A model generated the notes under the pieces. The model saw only the letters and a program-made list of their open reading frames with translations. It did not search any database and had not been told where the DNA came from. Both the position numbers and the translations under genes were made by a program. From contig JAULSN010000009.1 in the NCBI GenBank assembly GCA_033439765.1, positions 372,001 through 436,000 on the forward strand: 64,000 nt of DNA, given 5' to 3'. Below, piece after piece: positions 40,339 to 51,606 of the stretch. This DNA comes from Lasiosphaeria ovina. Taxonomy: Eukaryota; Ascomycota; Sordariomycetes; Sordariales; Lasiosphaeriaceae. Each line of letters starts with the position of its first letter. The first letter of the stretch is position 1.

Positions 40339-42546
40339 TTAACTACGTACGGGAGCGAGAAGCAACAGGGGTATCAATAGCCGGCTCACCGGCTCTCTTG
40401 CGTATGCTTTCAGGAGAAGTGCTAGCCCCCCTGAGACAGCACGCAGGTCAGCCTTCTTCTTCTTGAGGGCATTCCAACGCTCTGTTACTACATTAATAGA
40501 GTCGATCAAGGCTCTCACAAGCTCATCCCCTAATTCGTCTTGGTGCTCCCAGTCGTTTAATGCCGGCACTCCGCCCACAAGCCCCTCCCAGTCTGTGAAA
40601 GGAAGCCCCTTTTTTTTCCACGCCACTTGTACAATCTAGCAATAGATATTGGAACTTTCTCATCCATCAAGAAGCTCTCCAATAACATCAAAACGACGCT
40701 TTTCGAGAGGCACGAGAGCCTGTGCATGCTCTTTGCACCACGTAGATACCTAGTCCAACGCGATGCCAGCGAGTGTACTGGCATGAGGTTTGTTTTCGCC
40801 CTGTAGGCGAGGCGGGAGAGGGACAATTCGGCCCAGTGCGTGGTTGCAGCTGTTACAACACAGTTCTTTGTTGACAGGGCGCTTATACTCGAGCTCCGGG
40901 TCTTCTACAGGCTCTTGTAAATATTTGAGCATGTAATCGCGGAAGCATGAGGTATTGAGAAAACCCAGGAAGACTGGGTCCATTTTCTCCCGGGAAAGTA
41001 GGTCGGCCTTGCTCCATTTGATGCGAGAGTGCATGTCAAGAAGCCCCTGGGGTTCTTTTTCCAACGCGCCGAGATGGTGAAAAAGGTAGTAGTAGGGGGC
41101 AAATAAATATGCCTCTCCCTGGCCCTCATATTTACGCATTGCTCTTCTAAAGCGCTGCCATATGTCTAAGAGGCTCTAGCCGGGAGGAATACCGAATTGA
41201 ATAACACGCTTCACATCAGGTAGATCCATGCCCATTCGAAGGGAAACGGTAGCTAAAAGGATACGGCAGTCGGTCCCCGGGTTGGCGAAGTCTTTGAACA
41301 TGATGTCCTGATCAGCAGGTCGAACATCAGCATCATACCGTCGTATAACCTTCACACTGAACTATGAGGTAAATCCGCATGACTTTTGAAGGTATCGCAA
41401 AAGAATGTAGCGAGCCAACATCAGCTTCGGCTTGCTATTAACGTAGATAATTGTCTTCGGAATTTGCCGTACTTCAGAAGGCTTCGAGCCCTCCACAAGG
41501 AAATGAAGGCGCCGGTAGTCATTGATGAGCTTCCTCATCAAGGGAAGGATAATTATTATAATCTCGGGCCTGTCGATAGACGTACGGATAATGCGAAGGT
41601 TACGTTGGTCGAAGCCGGCATGCTTGAGAATATATGCCTGATTATCCGTATCCAGCGTTGCAGTGCATCCGAACCAAGGAATGCGGCGAGGAAGAAGGGC
41701 TCTCAATGTATGTAGATATGTGAATTCCTGCCGGAATTCGCGCCATTCACTGATCATGTGAAGCTCGTCTATGGCAAAAAGACCGAGTTTTGTGTGGAAG
41801 CCGGGGTCCCGAAGCACCGCTTTGAACCGTGGATTAACTGCCTGCTCGGGAGACAGAAGAACATGTATATATGTGCCCTCTTTGACCTCATTCCAGGCAT
41901 TAGGGTTCTATCCTTCTTGTCAGCTTTGTTCAGGGGCTCAGGGGTTCAGGGGCTAGCTGCCAATTACCTTGAGATGCGTGTCGCTGTCAATCCATACAGG
42001 CTTCGAATTCGGCACGCCCCGGGCAATATCGCTGCGCTGATTCTCGCCGAGCTTCGTGAGGGGCACGATTTGAACCGTGATGAGGTTCGTGAGCGCCGAA
42101 AAGGCGTACAGGACTGCGCTTTTCCCGTAGCCGGTCGCCGCAACCAGGACCGTGTCCCTCTGCTCATTGACTAGGCGATATACTGCATCGATCTGACCCT
42201 TTCGAGCTTCGCGGGCGCCTGTGATGCCGCAGATGACATGGTTGATCTGCTTTTTCCGGTCATTTTCTTCCATTTTGCGGCTCTGCAGGCGGCTCTGCAG
42301 TATAGGTGGAAGAAAGATGTTGGTTGTAGGAGGAAGAAATTGGCCTCTGAGGATGCCCCGCGCGAGTCTAATATGTGGGTTTTTTACCGGAGTTTTAGCG
42401 ATGGTTTTGATGGAAAGTTGCGATGGAAGCCATCGGCCAGGAAATGAATATGTCCACTTACTTTTTCGTTTGGAGATAGAATTGACACTTCCCGACATCG
42501 CATCAAGATAAATATTACACCATTCGACTGGCGCAAGCTCCAGCAT
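40339..42546 (-). pseudogene. RecQ-family DNA helicase gene, decayed
   Basis: Minus strand. Exon 1 (from the ATG at 42546, or a likelier internal MEENDRKKQINHVI start) carries RKGQIDAVYRLV and the Walker A loop AATGYGKS. An intron (41967-41887, 81 nt) splices in phase (THLK to VKEGTYIHVLLSPEQAV). Exon 2 has the DExH box AIDELHMISEW, motif III WFGCTATL, KTIIYVNSKPK, then an in-frame TAG (near 41362), ATVSLRMGMDLPDVKRVIQF, a second TAG, and DIWQRFRRAMR (motif VI region). A CCNSCN cysteine pair follows near 40860. The C-terminal helices end at 40339. Full-length fungal relatives include telomere-linked helicases; that association plus nearby tandem arrays suggests a subtelomeric origin. Stops and a late frame change make it inactive as read. 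Confidence 0.7.
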
Positions 42547-42672
42547 CTTCAGACAGTTATTTCCATAATTCTATATGGTGTTATTATTGTGCAGTTGAGG
42601 ATTAGGTGATTCGCAAAATACTGATTTGTATGGTGGTTGAATATGTCCACCCGACTACCGCAACATAACGCT

Positions 42673-42786
42673 CTCAGACCTTTTTCTTGGCCGTTGCCAG
42701 CGGGCGACCTTAGTCAGCACAAGAAAGTGGGTCATTTGCAATTGAGCCACAATAGGGGCCCCACACCACCAAGAAAAAGGTCTGAG
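42673..42786. repeat. 114-bp element with 18-bp perfect inverted ends
   Basis: Left end ctcagacctttttcttgg (42673-42690), right end its exact complement (42769-42786). 'ATAAC' lies a few bases outside each end and could be a target duplication. The size and structure fit a tiny MITE-like element or a strong hairpin. Confidence 0.7.
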
Positions 42787-42802
42787 CACTGCTGAGATAA
42801 CA

Positions 42803-43110
42803 CCTTGCCCACCTTGCCCACCTTGCCCACCTTGCCGGCCCGATGCCAGGCCGTCCATTCCGTCAGAAAGACATACTGTTTTCGGCATGGTCTAGGGAGC
42901 CCGGGCAGGGCACCTAAATAGACGGCCATTTGCCTTGCAGCGAACACCTCACTGACAACCAGCCGTGCGGAAAAGCGCCCAAGTGCCACGTCCGGGTAGA
43001 TAAGGTAGGCAGATAAGGAGGCAGACAAGATGGGCAGACAAGATGAGAAGACAAGGTGGGTAGACAAGGTGGGTAGATAAGGTGGGTAGATAAGGTGGAG
43101 CAGCTTGCCG
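42803..43110. repeat. Two short tandem arrays (ACCTTGCCC and GATAAGGTGGGTA types)
   Basis: From 42803, four units of 'accttgccc' lie in a row. From about 43005, six or more units of 'gayaaggtgggtaga' type (alternating acaaggtgggtag and ataaggtgggtag) lie in a row. The first array reads as the complement of the second ('gggcaaggt' against 'gataaggtggg'), so they may have a common origin. Arrays of this sort are frequent near chromosome ends. Confidence 0.7.
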
Positions 43111-43920
43111 ACCTTGTCTGCTGCTTAAACATTTCAGTACACCTGATCGTTTCCCCTTTACCTCTCTTACTTGCCTTACAAAAAAATCAAGCTCAAAGAA
43201 CTCGTAGTCCCCCGCAGCATTGTGAACTTTTGGGAGGTCGAAAAGGCGTACCAAACACTACCCGTGCAGTCAATGAGGTACCTAAAGCGTGAAAAGCACA
43301 GACCAAGCGGGTCAGCGTCCGTCTTCTGTCCCAAAAACCTACTGTAACGGGGGGCTCTTGGGCATAGAGTCCCGCCAGGCTCTGCCATGAGGTGGCGCCC
43401 CCTCAACGTCGCGAGGATAATAACCTTGGACCGATTGGGTCAAGTCATACGCTCCCCGTCGTACCTAATACCCCCAAATCATCATCACGGCTTTCTGGGC
43501 CCCATTCCCATTGGCAGAGCACAGAGTGCCCCAGGCGGTCGTACTAGCAATGGGCGTTGTGGGAGTTGGGAGATACAGAACGGCCCGACACGGGCGATTG
43601 CTTGGGCGGCAGCAGCAAAATGTAGCGACGAAATGCACACTCACCATTACCATCCCCCACCCGATCACCCAGGCTAGGCGATCACTTTTTAGCCTCGGTC
43701 GGGTTCTTCGCCAAGCAATGAAATACCGTGTATCTGGACGGCGAAGAGTATCTGGGCGCCGCCCGACGGCGTCGAGATTCTCATCCGTCGAGAATATCTT
43801 GTAATGGTGGCGGCCCGGGATATCGTGCACCTGCTTTGATCAGGTCGCGGTGGTGCTGGTCCTGGTCCCAGCCGAGCTGGCCGTCGTTACCGACACAGGG
43901 CAAATAACTCGCAAGTGCAG
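43110..43920. other. No supportable gene
   Basis: Short minus-strand pieces such as DCTGSVWYAF and DIPGRHHYKIFSTDENLDAV look protein-like but have no start, family or splice context. Confidence 0.3.
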
Positions 43921-43922
43921 GC

Positions 43923-44069
43923 TAACTCAATTGCCCAAGTGCAGCAGGGTAATAGCCGGCTCCCGAGCATCTTTTTCGGCTCTCGGGCGAAAATAGTTCC
44001 TCGGGTGGGTCGCGTCTTCGGGGATACTTGGGAAACCGCCTCTAACGTGGAGGTCGGTAGGACGAATTC
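43923..44069. repeat. About 135-bp interspersed repeat, copy 2
   Basis: Second copy of the 22678-22811 repeat, with a 3-bp and several 1-2 bp insertions. Both start 'taactcaattgcccaagtgc' and end at a 'gacgaattc'. Flanking sequence is unrelated. Confidence 0.75.
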
Positions 44070-44590
44070 TTGAAAAGTTATCTCTTTAACCAGGTACTAT
44101 GGTGCGATGTGGGGCGTATTGGGCATATAGGTGGGGAAACCGCCTCCTTTTCGCAACGAAAAAAAAGCACAAGTGGTTGGGTCGAGCGGTCATCGCTCTC
44201 GCACCCAAAAAAGTCGTAGCTAATCTGATTCCAGAAACCCAGATTGTACAACACCCTCGTATTCGAGTCCCGTCATTGGCCTTGGAATTCGATCATTGCC
44301 TAATACCCTATACCCCTAGCATAGTACGCTAGACGTTTCCCGGTTACAGATACCTAGTTGATACCCCCAGCATAGTACGCCAGTCTGTCTTAGTTACAGT
44401 TCTTTGGAATTCCCAGTTTGGGGCTGTGTGTATAGGGAGAGAAAAAAGAAGAAGAAAAAAAAGTGAGTAAAGATTCCCGACCCTCACTCAACCCGACCAA
44501 CTGAGCCTTTTTTTTGGGGGGGGGGGGGGGGGGGGGGGTTTCCCTTCCTTATATTTTCGACTCACTTTTCTACACTACACTTGGTACAAG
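44070..44590. other. Non-coding stretch with an extreme T8-G23 tract
   Basis: No gene. Positions 44508-44515 are eight T and 44516-44538 are 23 G, the longest homopolymer in the window. A purine-rich (AAG)n-like stretch (44440-44465) lies before it. Confidence 0.6.
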
Positions 44591-44596
44591 ACGCTC

Positions 44597-44650
44597 CCTC
44601 CGATTCGGCTATTCTCCGGTTTGGCTATTCTCCGATTTGGCTGTTCTCCA
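44597..44650. repeat. 18-bp tandem repeat, three units
   Basis: 'cggctattctccggtttggc' style units: 'ggctattctccggttt', 'ggctattctccgattt', 'ggctgttctccaagtt'. Confidence 0.65.
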
Positions 44651-44789
44651 AGTTGGTTGCAAATTACTACCAGAGTGAGATTCGCAAGTTTGTATATAAA
44701 TTTTAGATTTAGTTGTAGGATACTTCGAGGAGTAATGACTAGCCAGGCTGGAGACGCGATCGTCAAGCACGCGCCCCTCGCGTCTCCTG

Positions 44790-45002
44790 GACTTGTGGCT
44801 TTCCCTGACGCCCTTCTGGGGCGCGGTGGACCTGACGCTCCTGGAGAAGGCGCTGGCCGAGCGCGGCATCAAGTTTGAGTTTTTGGACTGGTGGAACGGG
44901 AACGGCTCGTCTGCCCCTCGCGTCAGCGCTGAGACCAATTTCGCCGCAAATCTGAACTTTGTTCTTGATGCTTTGTGTGGCTTGGCATATGCGCGCCACT
45001 AA
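44790..45002 (+). pseudogene. Small protein fragment, unrecognised
   Basis: The frame reads FWGAVDLTLLEKALAERGIK, then FEFLDWWNGNGSSAPRVSAE, then TNFAANLNFVLDALCGLAYA and stops at 45002. The composition is protein-like and the end is clean, but there is no ATG. It lies just upstream of the LTR remnant and could be a host exon or part of an element. Confidence 0.3.
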
Positions 45003-45127
45003 CGCTTCAATGCGGCTTCTTCTGACACTGACACTACTTGACGGGAAGCGACGGCAACCAACCTTTTTTCCTCCCCCCCACCTTGTCTGCTGCCGAATTC
45101 GAATTCGACGACTACCTGACGGCAACC

Positions 45128-47850
45128 AACCTAGGCCCACTTTGGAGTGGCCCTTTTACGGGTGTTGATGTACGCCAACAACATTTTGACCTCGTTGAAC
45201 GTAACACAATTAACAGTCTGATTCACCGCTTCGCGCATCAATCACGAACCGCGCATCCTGCGCACCGTATACGAAGCCTTCTAGAATAACGTCACGATGT
45301 GGATAAACCCACTACCGATATACGCGTCCCTCGCGTCCCTCGCGCCCTACGCGTCGATGCCTACCTAGGCGCGCCGCCGCCGCGCGGCAGGCCCGCAGCG
45401 AAGGCACATGGTCAACATCAATCGCACGGAGCCAGTCCCGGGCGTGCCGCCCTGCCCTCACGGCAGCCAGACCCCCGGGTATATGGCGACTACATCAAGC
45501 AGAACCTGGCCCGCAGTAATGCCGCCACGAAGACTCTCTCTCTCTCTCTCTCCGCTACGAAGTCCATCATAGGGCATGCCGCCCGGCAAGCACTACGGGC
45601 AGGCATATAGTCAAAGATCACTCGCGCCGAGCGAGTCCCGGGCATACCGTCCTGCTAGACGCGGATAGGCAGGACCCCGGGCACACAGGCGCGGCACCAT
45701 GCCGCCCTGTACGGCTTCAGGCCCCGGTAGGCACAGCCGCCGGGCATGCCGCCACCATGCATACAACACACACCTGTTGTGACCTGTGGGAGCCGTGAAC
45801 GGTCTTCCATAACCTTGACAATCTTCCTGACGGACTAAGAACAGCTCTCAATCCTCACTAACAGCCGCCAGCGTGCGAGCATTCGAGGCTCGCAGGTAAA
45901 AGTGGCTGTAACCGCATTTTTAGGCTGATCTAGATTTTCCAGATTTACCGGGCCTGACTGCGCAGTCAGCACTGCCGTCAACTGTCAACATACCTGTCGG
46001 CCCGGCCCGGCCTGCAAAGGCCTGCCAACAACCACCTTGGCACTCAGGACCCAAGCCATGCCGCCCTTTGAGGATCGCGGGCAGGCACTCAGCAAATACG
46101 CTGCGGAGCCGCAGTTGAAGCGCACGGCAGGTAACCCTGTGATTATTCACATTACAAGTGGGCAATAACCTTCCAGCTCACGACGGCTTCTTCATGCCGG
46201 ACTTACGAAGCCGAGGGTGTGGCAAGCCAGGGTGGAAACCCCTGGGCTCAGCGAGCCGAAGTCAACATCATCATCATCATCATGAGCCAGGCCGCATTAC
46301 GGACCGCCTGAGGGCCCGCAGCTGGCACGCAGAGGGCATGAAGTTCTCACCATATTAGCTCATCTTATTTTCGCTGGGGGGGGTGAAGAGAGGGCATGAA
46401 GCCCTCAACACATGCACCGAGAAGACATGGAGCCCTCACGCATCATCACCCTCACGGCATGAAGCCTCGGAAGGCACAGCCCCGGGCACGCCGTCACCAC
46501 TCAGCGAGGAATAAGGGCACCTTATTTTTCGCTGGGGGGGGGGGGGGTGGCAGGGTATGACGCTCGCACAACATTCATAACCGCCGCAGACAGAATACGG
46601 CTTCAAGTCCCGGAAGGCACAGCCCCGGGCATGCCGTCTTCATACTGACAGGCAGGACCTCATGTCCCGGATAGGCACGGCCCCGGGCATGCCGTTGAAC
46701 ATACATCAACGGCATGAAGTTAACATGCTTATGTTACCAACTAATTTACCACATCCCTATGAGGGAGACAGAGTCCCTGACGGACCGACTGCACCTGCCT
46801 ACAACAAAGGACAGCTGACAGAGTTACATTCTAGGCTCGCAGGCGAAGGTGTGCGCATACGCTTTTCCTCGCCCCGGCCCCGAGTCTGGCCTCCTTATTT
46901 TCGACCTCGGCCGGCCTGCCCGCAGCGGTCCGCCCGGGTTGTTGACACCTGACAGTTGACCTGTCAGCCGACCTGTGTCGGAAGAAGCCGCATTTGAGCC
47001 ACAACTGGGCGCAGGTGGCGTATATGCTAGGCCACCTACGGCCTAGGCAATGTAAGCCGCATGCCGCTCAAAGCTACGGTATCAAGGCTATGCCCACCTT
47101 TCTTTCTTCTTCCTAATACAAGCACTCTTTTGCCCTGATTATGCATACCGTTGTATGTGACAACCTGTCACCCTGGCCCGGACTGTCAAGACTGCCGCAG
47201 GCCCTCACAGGCACTCAGGGGACAGGCCCGCGAGTTAAGATCTTTTGTTTACTTTATGATGCCCCCGAGCAGAAAGACTGACGGCATGAGCCACTCGGGG
47301 GTGCCCTGCTGATTACCAGGCCGCCGGCAGTTGGCCTGTAAGTCGCAGAAGGGCTTGGCAGCTACAGGAGGTCCACAACCACAATACAGCCCTGAGCAGA
47401 CAGACTGACGGCACGAGCCACTCAGGAAGCAACATATAAGGATCATCACCAGCAGGAAGGAATTGAAGCATACGAGAGCCTCACGGGGGCCCGGAAAGGA
47501 ATGGACAGGCCTAGACAGGAAGGCATGGCACACAATGGACCCTCAACACCAGGAAAGACATCACCACTCCGTATTTAGCCATATTTTGGGCTTCAGGTCT
47601 GGCTCCTGACAGGCAGACCTGAGGGGGGTGTGTTACAACTTAGGCCCACTTTGGAGTGGCCCTTTTACGGGTGTTGACCTACGCCAACAACGGCCTAGTG
47701 CTTACATGCTAGAAAGCAGGCATTTAACCGTCTTATGCAGGTCATATGCAGGGCATTCCGCCCTTCTTTCTTCCTTCTACAGTACATTATATTCTACCCT
47801 CTTTTTGACCTCTCTGTGCGCAACAGATATTGACACATCCGGGCTGTAGG
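45128..47850. mobile_element. LTR-element remnant without coding region
   Basis: A 55-bp direct repeat ('ctaggcccactttggagtgg' to 'tacgccaacaac') is present at 45128-45182 and 47637-47692. At the right copy the text starts TGTTACAAC (47631) and is preceded by a polypurine tract (gaggggggtg), the expected structure at the start of a 3' LTR. A possible LTR end is near 47848 (cgggctgtag). The left copy lacks the TGTTAC start. Between them lie about 2.4 kb of GC-rich repeats and no protein frame, so this is a large non-coding derivative or a heavily rearranged remnant. The LTRs diverge beyond 55 bp. Confidence 0.4.
45430..46700. repeat. Dispersed GC-rich short repeats
   Basis: At least seven copies of a 'aggcacagccccgggcatgc' + 'cg' motif (about 45434, 45576, 45633, 45729, 46476, 46610, 46661) and five of a 'gggcatgaagccctcac' motif (46331, 46391, 46424, 46454, 46710) are interspersed. 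Each core holds CCCGGGC or GGGCATGCCG palindromes. A 45-bp pair ('gactgacggcatgagccact') recurs at 47278 and 47405. (CT)n at 45534 and (CAT)n at 46266 are also present. Confidence 0.65.
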
Positions 47851-47859
47851 TTGTGATTG

Positions 47860-49100
47860 AGCCGCCTTGCTGCTAACCCACAGACCCACAAAGACCATAT
47901 TGGACAACAACCTCTGCTCCCTTCAAGCAGTCAATCGAGCACTGACGGGGAGGAGCGACCTTGGTGGCACTCTGCCATGGGTCACAGTGAATTGCCGTCA
48001 GGCGATGGCGGGGCGCCACCTGGCCAGCATGGCTTCCACTTCCACCAGCACCCTCCAGCGCAGATTGCGACCCATGAATGGAGAACGAGAACGGGCACAC
48101 CGTGTCGCAGTGAAGTAGGGTAGTATCATAAGCGGTTGATTAGTGGTCACGTCGAGAATGAGACGCTGGAAATATCAACATCACCAGGGTCTCAGACAGA
48201 TGGCTTCCTACGAAGGAAGTACACCTCATCGCTGGAAAGGGCAACGTGGTCGTCCAGTTCCGGGAAAGAGGATCGGAGTTGCCTTACCCAGACACGCAAC
48301 TGTTCCAGGCGTTCAGTTGGCGCACATCGAAGTCTTGTTGCAATCCACGAACATCGAGCATTAGTCCCCCAATCAGCTAGGCAAACCAAAAAAGAGGTGT
48401 CGACAGAGTTTCCCGTCCGGGAGCTTGATGAGATTTGTCATGGTGACCAAAGTCCTGATATTTCCATTCCAATTAACAGTTTGCTTTGACTTCGCTGGCT
48501 TGCAGAAGAGACGCAGTTTGCCCTCCATCATGCAGGATCCTTTCATCCTGGCAATACCACCTTCCTCTAACTGGACACTATCAGGGCAGAGATCAAGAGA
48601 TAGGACATATGAGTAAGTCCTACGGAGCATTGCATGATCCTTCGTCCTGCAACGGCGACAAGCACTGTTGCAAGACATAGGAGAATGGGTGGGCGTGAAG
48701 TTCAAATGACTGACAACAAATAGCTGCAGTCGGTGAACTGGTTCCCGCCCACCCCTGGCCGAATCTTTTGGATGATTCGCCAGTGTAAATAAACAACTCA
48801 TGCAACAACAGCAAAGCGAGCATGATGTGATTCAGCGGGGGCATGGCGATAGGACTCGAAAGATCGACATGATGCTCCAGTAGTCGAGACCGGCATATGC
48901 GATGGGACGTCTACGATCAATTGGTCGACGCCGTTCAATCGCGACTGGCAGACAGCAGCTTGCTCGAAACTATTTAACTCTTGGCTTCGAACGCTTCATT
49001 TCCTCGTTACCACAGAGCAAGTCACTACAGAGCAAGCCTCTAGATACTCAAGATACATTAATAGCCACCCACTTTTGCAACCTCGACTACTTCGAATCCT
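47860..49100. other. No supportable gene
   Basis: Several overlapping frames on both strands (including a 142-codon minus frame at 48373-48801) show no start, motif or splice context that I trust. Confidence 0.35.
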
Positions 49101-49105
49101 CAATC

Positions 49106-49947
49106 ATGGCTGCTGCCAATGTCCCGCTCATGAACATTCCCGGCCTCCATGGCATCTTTACTTAAGACCGAGCTCAACAAGTCTACCATCGAGTAAGTTC
49201 CCTTCCGATTTCTCTTCAATTCTTCATCACTAATGCAACTAAACAAACTACAATGGGCTTCCCCCCGACGATGATAATCTGTCTGTGACTGCAGAGGCTA
49301 TCAAGAACGACATCTATCAGCTTCTCGAGAAGTTCGGGGTGTCGAACGGAAATTCTGTTTCCACCTTCTCCACAATCATGTGAAGCTGGAGGAGGGCACA
49401 GTCACAGAAGCTACCGCAGATTGAGGTATCATCTGGTCTCGGCCTACGCCCCATTGCTGGACTCGATCTGAAAAACATCCGCGGTCACATCCTGGTCCTT
49501 GACGCCTCTACTGGCGAGTTTGGCCCTACGAGCTACGCGAAGGCCCCTCCACCCCTCGCTCATGACGGAGAACGACAACGCATTTGTGGCTGCTTTCAAA
49601 GCCTACCTTGCTCGCAACCAGCTGACCACGACGCTCGGCCTCGAGCTGCTGCGCGAGACCAAGATGGTCGAGCTGATATTCAACAACAACTTTAGGACCC
49701 GTCCTCATGCATCCCATGCACTGCAAGCTCGCCAAGCGCGTCGAGCGAGTCCGAAGATATTCCCTAGGGCCGCACGACTGCATTCGGTGCTGGGGGCACC
49801 AACCAACTCAAAAACCAGGTGGTTTCTCATCAGCCACGCCAGAACACTCAGCCCCACTACTTCGTCCGTGACTTGAAGCTCAAGCCGTGGGAAGAGACAC
49901 CGGAGGCCATCTTGCAGGTTCTGTGCAAGTACGACGCCATTGAGTAG
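49106..49947 (+). pseudogene. Degraded small gene of unknown family
   Basis: The ATG at 49106 (context ATCATGGCTGC) begins MAAANVPLMNIPGLHG; after a 1-nt change it reads LLKTELNKSTIE. An intron follows (about 49193-49294, GTAAGT ... CTGCAG). Then come AIKNDIYQLLEKFGVSNGNS, KLEEGTVTEATAD, GLRPIAGLDLKNIRGHILVL, ENDNAFVAAFKAYLARNQLT and ETKMVELIFNNN, and the end HYFVRDLKLKPWEETPEAIL with QVLCKYDAIE-stop (49947). The segments lie in order but in at least four frames. The gene would encode roughly 250 residues. I do not recognise it. Confidence 0.4.
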
Positions 49948-49959
49948 TGGTGGATCTGC

Positions 49960-50560
49960 CTCCTCCCACCTGGCCATCTGTCCCAAGTTCTCGCTCGTTT
50001 TATTTCTGTTTGTCTGAGATTGCGAACATACTTGGGACACTGGCAAACTGTTCTTTGTACCTCGGTACCCTTCATCTTACGTACCATTAGTTTCGATGAC
50101 CGAATGGTAACCTGTGTGCAAAACTCCGCCTCTTATAGTTGACGGCCTTGAGTGATCTGGTTGAGTAAAGTGAATGTACTTCGTACCCAAGTTTGCTTCC
50201 AATGGCAGGTACCTGTGCTGAGAAAGGGAGGGGAGAGTCAAGTGAGAGAGGACGACTCTCACTTCCCTCACTCCCCTCCCAATCTCTTCGCTAATGTAGC
50301 TCCTCCTGTGAAGACTAGACCAATTTGTACATAGTACTTAGTATGTGAGCCGCTGGAGAATAGAAGGTGACTGATCATCGGTCATGTCTACCCCACCTTC
50401 CCTGAAAGGAAGCTTAGGAAGGCTAGCCAGCTTTCAGAAGAGCTCAAGTAGATAGAAAATTGAACAAGCAAAGTAACTGACTGATTCATCTAGCTTCTAG
50501 TGCTTGTCCATGTCAGGTACAGGTATCTCAGCCCAACCCCCAAACTAAGCTCTCAGCTCC
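49960..50560. other. No gene seen
   Basis: Intergenic; it probably holds the 3' flanks of the two neighbouring converging genes. No motif. Confidence 0.35.
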
Positions 50561-50574
50561 CGGAAGGGTATTCG

Positions 50575-51606
50575 TTAGGACGACCCCTGCGGCGGTATCT
50601 TTGAGTGCGTGTAGACAAAGTGCAGATCCTCGATCGAACACCAACTGCAGTCGTCGTGTTTGCTATGAAACTCCTTAAGCACAGACTCCCATTGATCCCA
50701 TTGACTGGTTCCCGACTCAAACTGGCGGCAGAGATGTATGATGTCCTCCCTTGCCGCCTCAGTCAAATATCTTGGGTCTTGCACCTTTTTGAGCCCATCT
50801 CGTCGCATCTGCAGATTTATTCTGTGGTCTTGAATATCCGGGAAGAAAATGCTCATCATTGCAGGAATCAATGACCAAGTGAAGAGCTCCTGCCTCAGTG
50901 AATCGTTGATATACGTCTTGTGGTCCTCCGCCACCTTTATCACTTGGAGCAGTCCGCTGTCGACTCTGAACTCGCGTTGCATGCGCAGATGGAGAAAGCG
51001 CCAACGCACTGCCTTCTCTTGCGTGATGAGCTCGGGAAATTCGTCTTGGAGCGTGTCATGGAGTTCCCGCCACCAGCTGATATCATTATCGACGTCTTTT
51101 TCGCAGAAGAGCTGCATCATGCGCTTGTCATGCTCGGGAGTGAAGACGAGGGGAGAAGCACCCGACGCCACTGGTAGCTGAGGGAACCGGCTGCCTTGCC
51201 TAGTCTTTTCCTTTGCTATTTCGGGAAGCTTGAAGTGTGCGTGTCGTCTCCATGCGTGAATCCAACCAAAGCGAGGCATTTATGCCAAATCTCAGCCTCG
51301 GTGAAAGGGTGCCAGTCACGTTCATAGTTAAAGCAGTCGAAAAGGTCCGTCCAGCTCAGGTCACCACCTACCGACACTTTCACAACTAACTCGCGAAGTA
51401 GTGTTTGCTAATCTCGGGTAAACGATTCCGTGACACTTTGAGAGGCAACGCTCGCCGTCTCGTGCTCGGCTGGTTCCAGTGTGGTTGACGTTGCATACCG
51501 GGCTTCAAGATGGGGGTTTTTTTTTGGAAATTGGAGAGGCATCCTCGTCGTCGTCGGTCTTCGGCTTGCGTTTCCGCTTGCGCTCTTGCTTTTGCAGATC
51601 CGTCAT
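50575..51606 (-). pseudogene. SANT/Myb-like DNA-binding protein gene, with lesions
   Basis: The ATG at 51606 begins MTDLQKQERKRKRKPKTDDD, a basic-acidic nuclear-type N terminus. A run of nine T (A on this strand, about 51521) shifts the frame; then AEHETASVASQSVTESFTRD, an in-frame TAG, and QTLLRELVVKVSVGGDLSWT with DLFDCFNYERDWHPFTEAEI. A second shift leads to the long frame (ATG 51279) with FTPEHDKRMMQLFCEKDVDN, DISWWRELHDTLQDEFPELI, QEKAVRWRFLHLRMQREF, ending at 50575. Two segments of about 55 residues with spaced Trp and acidic-basic helices resemble SANT/Myb-like repeats. The last frame alone (234 aa) could be a shorter real protein. It is divergent from the 52.36-kb gene. Confidence 0.45.

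Noticed and set aside
42655..42720. Repeated 'gaatatgtccac' (42447 and 42640) as element ends
   Set aside because: The 12-bp match is too short and one copy lies inside the helicase gene; no symmetrical structure.
44245..44275. tRNA-like B box ('attcgagtcccg')
   Set aside because: No matching A box, acceptor stem or anticodon arm could be arranged around it.
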